Shown: piece by piece, positions 31,130 to 40,581 of the stretch
Numbering within the stretch: position 1 is the first letter of the stretch
Layout of the letters: the number at the start of each line of letters is the position of its first letter
Assembly (NCBI GenBank): GCA_033297075.1
Contig: MU858190.1
Coordinates: 1 to 64,000 of the forward strand
Length of the DNA stretch: 64,000 nt
Source: Rhypophila decipiens
Taxonomy: Eukaryota > Ascomycota > Sordariomycetes > Sordariales > Naviculisporaceae
Direction: 5' to 3'
Notes under the pieces: generated by a model
The model's database searches: none
Seen by the model: only the letters and a program-made list of their open reading frames with translations
What the model was told of the DNA's origin: nothing
Translations under genes and position numbers: made by a program

Positions 31130-32139
31130 CTTGGAATGATATTGAACGTTGTGCGTCCACTCGTCGTGTTTTTGGCTGTTTTGTTGCTTTTGGATGAAGG
31201 TAACTTGTGCGAAGAAGGCAAGGAGCAGATGTGCAATCTCGTGACGGATTGGTGGGAACCGACGGGTTCTTATCAACCAACTATTCGCTACTCGTAATGG
31301 CAAATTTAAATGAAATTTCGTAGGTCAAGAGAGCAAGGCAGGCTGAAAGGGCAACCCCATTGCTTGCCATCTCTGCCATGGGCTCGCAGCCGGCCAGCAG
31401 TGTAGTCCGCCATAGGTATTGCTCTCATTCAGCTAGAAGAAATGGCAAAAAGATTGAATCAGTCAAACAAGCGGTATGCGGGAGGCCCACGATGATTTAA
31501 TAGCTCATTTGTTTGCAAAGAGATGATGATCGACGCTTGGACCATGTTGGGAGCCGACCTCTCAACGGATAATGCGGTCTAGTGCAGAAACATTGTGGCC
31601 AGCCTGGTTTGCTACTGTAGCAAACGAGATTGCGGAACGCGGGCACCCGATGGGCTTCTTGCTCCTTTGTTCAAGTAGACATGAGTGACATGCAGGGTCG
31701 AGTATGTGGTGTTGAATGGAGGAGATGATGGCGGCCGGCACATATGACCGGGTGCTTGCGTAAAGCGAAACGGTTCTGCCAAAGTGATGAAGAATTTGGG
31801 GGTTTGCGATGGGAGTTTTTCCTCCGGCGAGATAACGAAGTTCTGAAATCGAGACCCACTCAACATCTGTGTCACACCACAAACCTGGAAGCCCAGGAGG
31901 CAGGAGGGTACGGGTGGCAGGCAGGGGTCAACTGGGTCGTGGCTTCCTATCAGGCATCAGGTCACTTCTCATCTGGCAAACATCCCCTCACCGGTCAGCG
32001 CTATCGTCTGACCCCTCGACACCTGCATCCACAATCCAACACACTTAACAAAGATCAATTTAAACGAAAGCGCAAAACCGTCCCTTCCTTCTTTCCTCAT
32101 CCGCTTCCTTCCCGGAGTCTCTCAAGGAGCGGTGAATAA
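31130..32139. other. Divergent intergenic region
   Basis: Separates the fusion gene from the next small gene. No ORF or element supported. Confidence 0.4.
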
Positions 32140-32604
32140 ATGAAGCCCCCACCCAGAACAGAAATTCTCCTCTTTCGATGGCACAAACTTTTAGGACTTG
32201 CCAGGCAGTCGCGTCCATCATGGCATCGGGACAGGATCCGCGAGGAACTTCGAGAACGAAAGGCAGCCACGACTTTCTGCAGCAAATTGAGTGAAGCCTC
32301 CGATGTTTTGTTCTCCCTCAGCCGTGCCCGATACGAGGGCAATCCCGTCCGCAGATTGCCCCCATTTGTCGCTACCCGCAATGGAGGCGCCTATCTCTAC
32401 ATGGTAGCCAAGTACACATCTCGATGGACGTTTTACCGCACCGCTGCTTGGCTATGCAACTGCCCCAATTATTATTCGGTGCGCGAGGTGGTCAACCCGG
32501 CCAAGGACGAGAAGCTCGATGAGGTGGCATCCCGGCATGATCTCCCAACCAATTTTCGCGAAGTTGCAGGAAAGCTGAAGGCTGTTTGGCCCTTGCTTCC
32601 TTGA
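32140..32604 (+). CDS. Small conserved-type hypothetical protein
   Basis: Intronless gene of 154 aa from the first ATG, MKPPPRTEILLFRWHKLLGLARQ. The protein is basic and helical (PSWHRDRIREELRERKAATTF; CSKLSEASDVLFSLSRARY). A short central strand block follows (RRLPPFVATRNGGAYLYMVAKYTSRW), then a Cys/Tyr patch (WLCNCPNYYSVREVVNP) and a helical end with LPTNFREVAGKLKAVWPLLP. There is no signal peptide, membrane span or catalytic motif. The pattern of conserved-looking Trp, Tyr and Arg residues, and its survival intact next to a mobile element, argue for a real gene. I know no function. Similar short proteins of this style occur across Pezizomycotina, but I cannot name the family. Confidence 0.7.
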   Translation: MKPPPRTEILLFRWHKLLGLARQSRPSWHRDRIREELRERKAATTFCSKLSEASDVLFSLSRARYEGNPVRRLPPFVATRNGGAYLYMVAKYTSRWTFYRTAAWLCNCPNYYSVREVVNPAKDEKLDEVASRHDLPTNFREVAGKLKAVWPLLP

Positions 32605-32896
32605 TTCCCATTGTCTTCGCACGGTCCTTTGAGTAGGAGCATATCATACAGTCGAGAGTGGCAGATGACGACACCCAGTCTTCTGGGTATCGGGACAGAA
32701 AGTATGCGGTTACCTTGGTAGACAACTCAAATCTCAGTCATGTTTCAGCCCGGGTCAATAATTCTTTCTCACAGCTCTTCTTGTGCTCTCGTGGTTGCCC
32801 CTTTCACCTAGCTTTTGTGTACTGAGTACAGGTTATGTGTGGAACAAAAAAAAGGTAGAACAATAGTGGCGTCATAGGCCAACGCTAGTATAATGG
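32605..32896. other. Intergenic before the TIR element
   Basis: Pyrimidine-rich 3' flank of the preceding gene; nothing else seen. Confidence 0.35.
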
Positions 32897-33591
32897 CGCC
32901 TAATATACAGGCACCAGTCCTCTCATATACGGGCACCAGTCTTCGGGGTTTTTATTTATTTATAATAGAGGCTTTAACTGGTAGTATAGAGGCTTTGACT
33001 GGCTAGAATAAATGCCTTAACTGGCTCGAATAAATACCTCTAGTCTAGAAGGTCAAATTGGACTAGTGACTGGATTGGAAAAAATGCCCTGACTAGATGG
33101 AATAAATACCTTGACTAGCTGGAATAAATGCTTTAATAGGCTTAAATAAATATCTTGACTATACTGGATTAAATACTGTCACGGCGAGCCGTGATAACAC
33201 AAGCGATAGTGCCCTATTGAAACTGCTATATAACACACAATTCTAACTTAATTTCTAAGGCTAGCTTGCAGCTTAGAATTTGGCATCCTTTTTAAGGAGG
33301 TTTGGCCTAGTGGTGTGGTTCTAGATTCCCAAATCGTAACAAATACCTTGATTGGGTCGAATAAATGTCTTAACCAGCTGGAATAAATGCCCTAACTAGC
33401 TCAAATAAATACCTTGAGTAGACTAGAATAAATGTCCTGACTAAATGGGAATAAATACCTTGATTGAATAGGAAGAAATGCCCTGACTGGCCGGAATAAA
33501 TGCCTTGACTAGCTGGAATAAATACCTCTGGTTTATAAAGTCAAATTGGACTCGTGCCTGTATACGAGAGTAGTGTTGCCTGTATATTAGA
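32897..33591. mobile_element. TIR element with internal minisatellite (complete copy)
   Basis: The left end (32897-32941: GCGCCTAATATACAGGCACC then a second ATATACGGGCACCAGTC) is the imperfect reverse complement of the right end (33548-33591: CTCGTGCCTGTATACGAGAG then TTGCCTGTATATTAGAGC). Between them are about 20 degenerate copies of a 20-25 bp unit like TTGACTAGCTGGAATAAATACC. There is no coding capacity, so this would be a non-autonomous (MITE-like) element. Fragments of the same ends occur at 1-97, 36308-36407 and 50178-50215. A target-site duplication is not clear. Confidence 0.6.
33177..33341 (+). mobile_element. 165-bp solo LTR nested in the TIR element
   Basis: Begins TGTCACGGCGAGCCGTGA (with its own inverted repeat TCACGGC/GCCGTGA) and ends ATCGTAACA, giving the TG...CA termini of an LTR. 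It is flanked by a perfect 5-bp direct repeat, AATAC (33172-33176 and 33342-33346), the size made by retrotransposon integrases. A tRNA box-A-like TTGGCCTAGTGG and box-B-like GGTTCTAGATTCC lie near its 3' end. No internal region remains, so it is a solo LTR or short TRIM-like remnant. Confidence 0.75.
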
Positions 33592-33798
33592 GCTGGGGAA
33601 GCTGCATTGAATCTAGATGGGTTCGCATTGGTTGAAACTTTCTTCTACAGTAACGAGCTTAACCGCAAAATGTTAAAGGGTCGTTTTAGCACTTTCTTTT
33701 CCCATTTTTATCCGTATGTGGTACCGAGGACTGCCCTTTACCAAGCCTAGTGCTCAGAGAATGAGTAAGTATATCCGTAGGAGTGTTCGTCCCGTGTC

Positions 33799-36025
33799 TC
33801 ATGAAACTGGCTTCGCTCCTCCCATCAAGGCTTGTCGATGCTGCCGTGCCTCCTTCACCGTCATCAGCGCACCCATGGTCTCGTTCTCCCTCTCCCGAAT
33901 CATATCGAGGATTTCTGGTGGCAGGCTGCTGGTATGACTCTCCGTCAACTTTTGCAGAGTCTCAACAGAGATACCAGTCTCTGACTCGTTTGCCACGTTC
34001 TCTCCCGTGTTTTCGAGCACGAGTTGCATGATTTCTGGAGGAACTTGGCCCTTAACCCCCTTCTCGATGTCGCCAATGACCGAGCCCAACCACCAATCCA
34101 ACTGTTGAGGTGGGACATTTGCCGTAGAGATGATGCGCATCTCGGGATTGACGAGCCAGAGGGCGATGAATCGCCTATACCCGGGCTTGGTCTTGTCTTT
34201 GAGCGTGCATCCGCTTACACGGTGGTCAAAGGTGTTTGGAAAGACGAGTAATCGACCGGGCTTGGTTTCGACACTGCCGTAGTTCTGAACGCATTCAGTG
34301 AATATTTCAGGGTCCAGCGAGACCCCAAATATTCGTTCGTAATACTCGTACCTGGACGGGTCTGTTAGCAATCAGGCGCTAGTTTTGCGGGCATACTCTC
34401 GATTCTTACATCCCCTGCCCCATGCGTTCCTCTAGTTCAGGTTGTTTCCAATGCGTGGGCTGTCTAAACGAGAGCGCAATAGGTTCGATATTCTCTTCGT
34501 CAATGTAGTACTAAATCATGGAATGGAATGTTAGTTATGATACTGTCACCGCACGTCTTAGTCCTATCAATGACTATGCGTATATATCTCTTACCAGAGC
34601 CGTAGCAACGATGTGCTCATTCAACTGTCCCTCAATATGCCACCCACCTGGAGGAAGGGTTGGCTTCTCGGGCGACAGCTCGATGCTGGCCATCTTGACA
34701 ATAACCTGCAATCCAGTCTCCTTGAACTTATCTCTGATGCTCTCGCTGCAATCGCTGTTGTAGTGTCGAACGTGGTCTGGCTCGGGGAGGATGGGATCGC
34801 GGATCCGCTCCCACTTGAGTTGAGTAATCGCCTCCTCGCGCCACTGTTCTTGAGTATCCTCGTCTGCGTTATTAATCTCGTCGTCGCTGTGCTTGTTATC
34901 AACCTCGTTGTCTATCTCTAGATCTCCTCCATCCCAAGCAACCTCAGCATCTCGCTCGGCAGCCTTGAGCACCTCGAGATCAAACCTTTCCCATATTTCT
35001 TCTTCACAAGACACCCCCCAGCTGGTTCGAGAGATTAGCGGGATTTAGGTTAACAGTGACTGCTTGGGTATCACATACTGGCATTCCGGGGGAGGATTAA
35101 AGCGTGAGCAAGTCGCCGCGGAGTTCTCTTTCCAGGTTAGGGCGTGATCCCATGCAGGGATGGCGATATCAATGAGCTTCTCGATAGCTGTGTAGATATC
35201 CGAGTATCGTTGCGGATGCAGGTTGTTGATGTAGCTTGTAAATCTGACGGAACCATCTTCCCGAAAGGCAAGGTTGGCTGGTAGCCACTGGTACTTCTCA
35301 CACCAGAAGTCTTCAGGGATGAACATGTCCTTCCCGTCCCTCTTCGGCTTTTCCAGGTTCTGGACAGGGATTTGGCCCTTTCCAGACCATGTGTAAATAG
35401 CGTCCGTAACGCCCACTACTTCCTCGTGGATGAAGCGGGAGCGGTTGTAAACGAAGGGGTAATTGGAGGGATGAACGACATCCCGAACAAGGTCTTGAGT
35501 CCACGGATGCCAGTCCGGGTTGGATGCTTGGTCTGCCATAAGCTTTGCAAAGGAATTCTCTAGCGGGTAGTGCAGGCCAGGGGTGGTTAATGTGTCCGAT
35601 TTGATGATGGTGAAGTGGTGGGCATCGAGGGTTGGAATTAGGCCTGTCTCTTCAAAAAAGGCGGCTTTGTTTCTCAGCTCGGCAATAGAGTTGTCGAATG
35701 CCTTCTCGGATATGATCCTGGTGCGCGCCGGCATCTTCGAATCGTAATAGACAATGCTCTCGTAGACCTGCTCTTCGGATTGGGTAAACGTGTCGCGTCT
35801 CCAGGCGTCGACAACGTCCTGGTTGAAGACCCTCTCGTGCCAATTCGGTTTATCAGTTAGACGGTCCATCAGGATCATCATTGCCACCTCTCTGATCTGA
35901 AGCAAGCAACTCGGATCACTGGGGTCATCGGCGTCGAGATGACGGGCGATCGCGTAAGCACCTTCGTCGCTTTGGCGCAAGGGAAGGTCGATGCCTGGAT
36001 ACTTGTACTCGCGATTTCCAGCCAT
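33799..36025 (-). CDS. DUF4246 family protein
   Basis: Four exons on the minus strand: 36025-35079, 35021-34595, 34510-34410, 34351-33799; 675 aa. The donors are GTATGT, GTAAGA and GTAAGA, with acceptors CCAG, TTTAG and CCAG, and every junction is in phase (C-H-WGV; TAL-YYID; GQG-M-YEYYER). The start MAGNREYKYPGIDLPL was chosen over an upstream non-ATG extension. The family's features are visible: the YINNLHP..YSDIYTAIEKLIDIAIPAWDHAL block, GGWHIEGQLNEHIVATAL, the C-terminal GRLLVFPNTFDHRVSGC...DKTKPGYRRFIALWLVNP, and DWWLG. DUF4246 proteins are common in fungi; their C-terminal part has a 2-oxoglutarate-oxygenase-like look (H..E/D..H pattern), but their reaction is unknown. The gene lies between oppositely oriented copies of one repeat family. 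Confidence 0.88.
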
Positions 36026-36307
36026 CGTTGATGTGGTGGTGGAGCCCGTGAGGTCCGTCGAAGCGTGAACGGACAATTTTGATGTCGAGTCTCCTTGAAC
36101 GACTTTGGGTCAACTGCAGCAGACGTGTTGCGGCCGAACAGGTGAGAAGGGTGTGCGGGGTCTAACTTGGGAAGAAAGCGCGATTTGCGCAGCCGGATTC
36201 AAAAAAGTCAAAATAAGCTCCACAAGCTACGTTTACCTTCTCGCTAATACAGCCATGTTGAAGTTAAATTCGCCGGTCACATGTTAGTTTTTGTCAATAG
36301 TTTAGGT
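36026..36307. other. Promoter region of the DUF4246 gene
   Basis: Short upstream region, cut by the repeat copy at 36308. Confidence 0.3.
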
Positions 36308-36407
36308 GCCTAATATACAGGCAAGGCATTTATTCCTCCCTAGTCCATTTTGACTTTCCAAGCCAGAGGTGTTTATTCGACAGTTAAGGTATTTATTCCA
36401 GGTTACG
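36308..36407 (-). repeat. Partial, inverted copy of the TIR/minisatellite family
   Basis: Starts GCCTAATATACAGGCA and continues with AAGGCATTTATTCC and GGTATTTATTCCAGG, the reverse complement of the minisatellite unit found in the element at 32897-33591. Confidence 0.65.
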
Positions 36408-36514
36408 TACATTCAACCTGTTTTCCCGTAATTGAACCATTCCCGCCCTCCATCCAATCCTCAGAACCAGGTAGTGTGCACTTGCACCTGAGATGTACAC
36501 AAAACAAAAAAAGA

Positions 36515-38383
36515 TCAAGGCAAGTCCATAAAAACCTTCAACATTCTCTCAAAATCCAGACTCCCCAACCCCGTGACAGCATCCCACCCCTCGGCCGCAG
36601 GAAATGCCTCGTCGAGGCCACACCCGGCATTCGCCCCCTCCACGACATCATTGAAAATTTCTGGATGCCGGTACAGAACAGGGTTGACGAACCCTACTGT
36701 CGTTTTCCCCGCTCGCAGCCGCGCCTCGTTGACCTTGGCCATGATAGACGCCACCACGGGCGCAGCAGCCGACGTACCGTGCACGCTCACCCACTTCCCG
36801 TTGGTCACCATGCTGTATCCTGTCGCTAGGGCTGCGATATCGGGGTACCCTCTACCCGTGCGGTTGAAGCGGGAGGATAAGGCTGAGTTCGGGTCCAGGG
36901 CAGCGGCGAAGTAGGAGTGCACAGCTTTGGCCTGGTAGTCTGGGACTGGAAAGATGTTGCTGAACCCGCCTGATGAGGTGCGGATGGTTTTGTTGAGAAA
37001 GAGACGGCGGTATGCGACTTCTGTGATGCGGTTGTTGGGGGGATGCGCCGCCGAGGGGAGGTTGCGCCAGGCTACCACGGCTTGGTCTTGGTCTTCTCGT
37101 GGTGAGGTCCCGCCTACTGCTGTCACCCAGGGGCAGGATGCGGGCCAGTTGGGAACAAAGCTGCCCGAGGTGGTGGTGTTTGGGTGGCGGGGGTCGGAGC
37201 AGTAGCCGTCTGGGTGACCGCCGACGCCGGCGTCGCCTGTGGCCACGACGACTGTCACGCCCTGGAGGGACAGCTTGAGGAATTCGAGACATTGCCGCGA
37301 GAGGTATTCGGCGGGAAAGTAGTGCTCGGGCCAGGCGAAGGATATGGAGATGACACTGGGCGGCTTGGCGGTGCCGCAGTCGAAGGTCTTGTCTGGAGGT
37401 ATGGGGTCGATGGAAGGATCGAGCGAGCCGCAGTAGTATCTGTCAAAGGCGGCTAGCATGGTGCCTATCTGAGGGCCGGGGAGGTCATGCGACCCGACCT
37501 GGATGTTGGTAACGGGGAGCGGATGCGTCAGAGCCATGGCGTACTCGAAGTCCAGGTTGGCCTCGAGGTTGAAGGGCTCCATTTTCACGTCGAGATTTTG
37601 GTATCCACCGTTTATGGGCGCCATGACGGGCCGTTGGCCGACCAGGTCCGGCATAAACCTGCCGAAGAAGGTGTCGAGGTCTTCGGGGAGCCATGTTAGC
37701 CATGACGGTATGTGGATGCCTAGGGAGTTGTTGGGGTGGGACGCGTTGTCCGAATCGGGAATGTGGTAGACGCTGCGAAGGCAGGCTGGGGTAGTCTGTT
37801 GGTGGCACGGGATTTGACCCTGGCTTCCTTCGGTGTCTCGGCGGATTGATGGCATCATGGTAGGGTGAGCATCGGTCGCCGCAAGCACCGCTCGAGGTCG
37901 AGGTCGCGAGGGCGTATCAGCTGCTGGCTCGGCAATGATGATATCGACGTGGTCTTTCAGCCCCACTGGCACGGGTATGCTGGTGGCAACCTGAGCGCCC
38001 AGAGGTGAACTCCAGGATGGGAATAAGCTGTGTAGGTTGCTCCGAGGGGAAAGCAGCCGGACTTCATGGCCCTGGTGCGAACGGTGGAACTGACTGTTGG
38101 GTATGCCGGCAGCGGCGAGCCAGGAGAGCACACTGTTGACAGATTCCGAGCTTGGTGCAAAGAACTGAGCAACTTGGGAAGCAGTCCAGTAGGAGCCGTA
38201 AGTTGGTGAATCCGGGTCCGTGATCCTCGAAAGCTCTCGCACTGCTTTGACTGCACTTTGCTGCTTGAGCCTAAGGCCAATGATGAGGGCGATGGAGATA
38301 TTGGCGCGCGTGCTGTTGTCCGCTGTTGTCATAGACACACCTAGTGACAACAGGGCAGACAGACATAGGACTCTCACGAGCAT
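36515..38383 (-). CDS. Secreted sedolisin (S53) serine-carboxyl peptidase
   Basis: Intronless gene of 622 aa. A signal peptide (LVRVLCLSALLSLGVSMTTA) is followed by the Pro-kumamolisin activation domain (about 30-170; TYGSYWTASQVAQFF, FAPSSESVNSVLSWL). The catalytic domain starts near residue 190. All key residues are visible: E274 and D278 (EANLDFEYA), oxyanion D384 (VVVATGDAGVGG), nucleophile S538 (SVHGTSAAAP), and the C-terminal Ca2+ ligands D579 (IFNDVVEG) and D601 (GWDAVTGLG). Sedolisins (tripeptidyl- or endopeptidases) work in acidic medium after autocatalytic removal of the prodomain. Several N-glycosylation sequons occur (NST, NIS, NKT, NRT). Its job is probably extracellular protein digestion. 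Confidence 0.93.
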   Translation of the reverse strand: MLVRVLCLSALLSLGVSMTTADNSTRANISIALIIGLRLKQQSAVKAVRELSRITDPDSPTYGSYWTASQVAQFFAPSSESVNSVLSWLAAAGIPNSQFHRSHQGHEVRLLSPRSNLHSLFPSWSSPLGAQVATSIPVPVGLKDHVDIIIAEPAADTPSRPRPRAVLAATDAHPTMMPSIRRDTEGSQGQIPCHQQTTPACLRSVYHIPDSDNASHPNNSLGIHIPSWLTWLPEDLDTFFGRFMPDLVGQRPVMAPINGGYQNLDVKMEPFNLEANLDFEYAMALTHPLPVTNIQVGSHDLPGPQIGTMLAAFDRYYCGSLDPSIDPIPPDKTFDCGTAKPPSVISISFAWPEHYFPAEYLSRQCLEFLKLSLQGVTVVVATGDAGVGGHPDGYCSDPRHPNTTTSGSFVPNWPASCPWVTAVGGTSPREDQDQAVVAWRNLPSAAHPPNNRITEVAYRRLFLNKTIRTSSGGFSNIFPVPDYQAKAVHSYFAAALDPNSALSSRFNRTGRGYPDIAALATGYSMVTNGKWVSVHGTSAAAPVVASIMAKVNEARLRAGKTTVGFVNPVLYRHPEIFNDVVEGANAGCGLDEAFPAAEGWDAVTGLGSLDFERMLKVFMDLP

Positions 38384-39321
38384 GGCATCCAGTCGGCGTC
38401 TCTGTGCGGAGAAGGAAACTTGTGTAATCCATTCGACACTTGCGGTGTACCTAGACGAGCACCAAGTTCAATAAGGGGCCTGGAATATTGGTATATTAGC
38501 ACTGGGCTTGACGCGTTGGTGCAGCTGGGTGAGGCAAATGTAGGCCTATACGCGGATTGGGATCGCAGGATCGATATGGAATCAACATTTCACCGAATTT
38601 CAACCGTATTGGTACGCCAACAACAAAGGTAGGTACTTTTGTCAGATCACTCGCTTCCTCTGCAGCCAAGACGTCTTGGAATTTGTAATCAAAGCACCCC
38701 TATCAACTATCTGATGGGTTCAAGGCTGGCTGCGCATCGCAAAGGATCCATCCTAATAATGGGATGGTCATGTCTGAACGAACCTTCGGCGTATCCCGTG
38801 ACATCGCGCTCTTATACCGGATAACTCGGCTGGAAAGACTCAACATTGCCAAGACTCAAAGGTACGCAAACCTCAGAGACAGCATGACGACGGTAATGCC
38901 AGTCATGAAATGCACTGGTGTCTCGGCACAACACCATCCACGGATTCACCGGTTATACGCCAGCTTGGCACACAGCGTAGGAGTCGCGAATATGATATGC
39001 TCAAGTCCTTGTGAGCAAGCCTCGCTTCGACACCAGACACGACAGACCTGCCAAGCCACCGAATCTGCTGGTGGGCGGGAAGGGAAGGAGAAGAGAAGCA
39101 GGTAGCTTGGACAAGATCCTGAGGAGACCAGGAGAAGATGAGCCAAGTCTGAGAAGGAAAAAAGTATATAAAGCCTTGCTTGCATCCGTCCAGGTCGCTA
39201 CTCTCAACATCTTGCTACCATCATCACCATCCGCTTCGACAAGACCAACTGCAGCATACAATCTCTCAGCCTTTGAACCATCTGCACAGCTAGCAAATCA
39301 CCTCCCACCGCCCCTGCCAAA
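38384..39321. other. Divergent promoter region
   Basis: Separates two genes for secreted proteins. Apart from the TATA element at 39164 nothing is recognised. Confidence 0.4.
39164..39173 (+). promoter_or_regulatory. TATA box of the small secreted protein gene
   Basis: GTATATAAAG lies about 150 bp before the ATG, with a pyrimidine-rich initiator region 25-40 bp downstream. Confidence 0.5.
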
Positions 39322-39742
39322 ATGCGTCAATCCATCATCATCGCCACCCTTCTTGGTGCCGTCGCCTGGGCCGCTCCAGCTCCCGCCATCGACGGGATCA
39401 AGGGCCTTTCAGAACGTGTAAGCTCTCTAGCTTTCTTTCTCGCTAAACCGGGCTGGAACTATAACCACGATACTAACGAGGCTCAAATTCAGTCCGATCA
39501 GCATGGCGACCTTGTCGCCCGGGTAAGATCTCAAATATGATGCCCTCTCTTCACCCACCCAATCATATAAAGAGATGTATTGACGGGATACTCCTCCCCT
39601 CTAGTCCAACTACGTCGAGTGCCACCAGAACTGTGTCCGCGGATGCCCTGCGGCCTGGATTTGCCAGGCCGCCTGCAACGCCGCCTGTGCAAACGCCGCA
39701 GAGGCCGATGGAACTCCCTCCCTGGCTGCACGCGATGCCTAA
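39322..39742 (+). CDS. Small secreted cysteine-rich protein (effector-like)
   Basis: Three exons, join(39322..39417, 39493..39522, 39605..39742), 87 aa. All junctions are in phase 0. Introns of 75 and 82 nt have GTAAGC/GTAAGA donors and TTCAG/TCTAG acceptors; exon 2 is only 30 nt. A signal peptide (MRQSIIIATLLGAVAWAAPA) is followed by a short pro-like segment, then a core with six Cys in the pattern C-x3-C-x3-C-x5-C-x3-C-x3-C (VECHQNCVRGCPAAWICQAA...). The closely spaced CxxxC series suggests a helical hairpin with disulfides. There is a typical TATA box upstream. Such proteins serve as effectors or antimicrobial peptides in fungi; no named family is recognised. Any unspliced reading is truncated. 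Confidence 0.8.
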
Positions 39743-40581
39743 GGGCAGTGAGTCCGGTTGCTTTCAAGTAAAGGTGTGTTAGTCGTGATGGTTACGAAGG
39801 GGCCGTTGGCAGCGAAAGGGAAATGATGGTATCCTGTGTTCGGGTGTGCACTTTTATCTTTGAGATGTTGGATGATGGTCATGGAGACAATTGGATATTT
39901 CTGTCGTTACCGACCTGGCCTAGTTACGATTAGTTACAAAACCCCAGAGACACTCGTTAACATCGGCGTTTATCTTCAAAGCCATTGGGATTTCTACAAG
40001 AGGAGTCCTGGGATGTCTGGTTGGAGAATGGAGATAAGGAGGACCTACCTAAACCGATTTAACCGATTCCAAGACTCACATTAATGGTCAGGCTGCATGT
40101 AAGATGCAATACTACGCCATGTATCACCAAATCAGGGAGCTCAATGTAGGTTCCAAGACCCTTACTAAAGTCCAACAGCATTGACTGTATCGTGGGCTGC
40201 CGTTCCATTGGATGCCAAGAAGCGGCTTGACTACGCCTCGCTTTCTGCTTACGTTCGCCTACATCGACCTCGGTGATTGGCCGGATGATCCGAGACCCTC
40301 ATTTCCAAGCCCGGGGTTCTGATTGTGACTGGTCCGGATATATAAGCCGCTGACCGATCGTCCGGTTTTGCCGGCGTTGGTCCGGGTTGAACTGCATATC
40401 ACCTGTCCCAGTGCTCATATCAGATTTGTACCCCTGGGACTAACATGCTTTATGTCATGCTATAAATGAGTACAAGTCCGTATGGTTTTATGATAATGAT
40501 TTTTTCACAGCTCTGAATGCCATAGCCCACAGCAAATCCACAAAACCCGAACCATCGTGTCAAGGAGCCGTATCAATCAAC
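39743..40581. other. Intergenic, upstream of GMC gene 2
   Basis: GC-rich dyads around 40270-40390 (for example GGTCCGG and CCGGATCAT-like halves) and a GGATATATAAGCC element at about 40335 may belong to a promoter. No gene seen. Confidence 0.35.

Noticed and set aside
32950..33540. CRISPR-like spaced repeats
   Set aside because: Units are degenerate, contiguous and AT-rich without unique spacers, and the genome is eukaryotic. It is a minisatellite.
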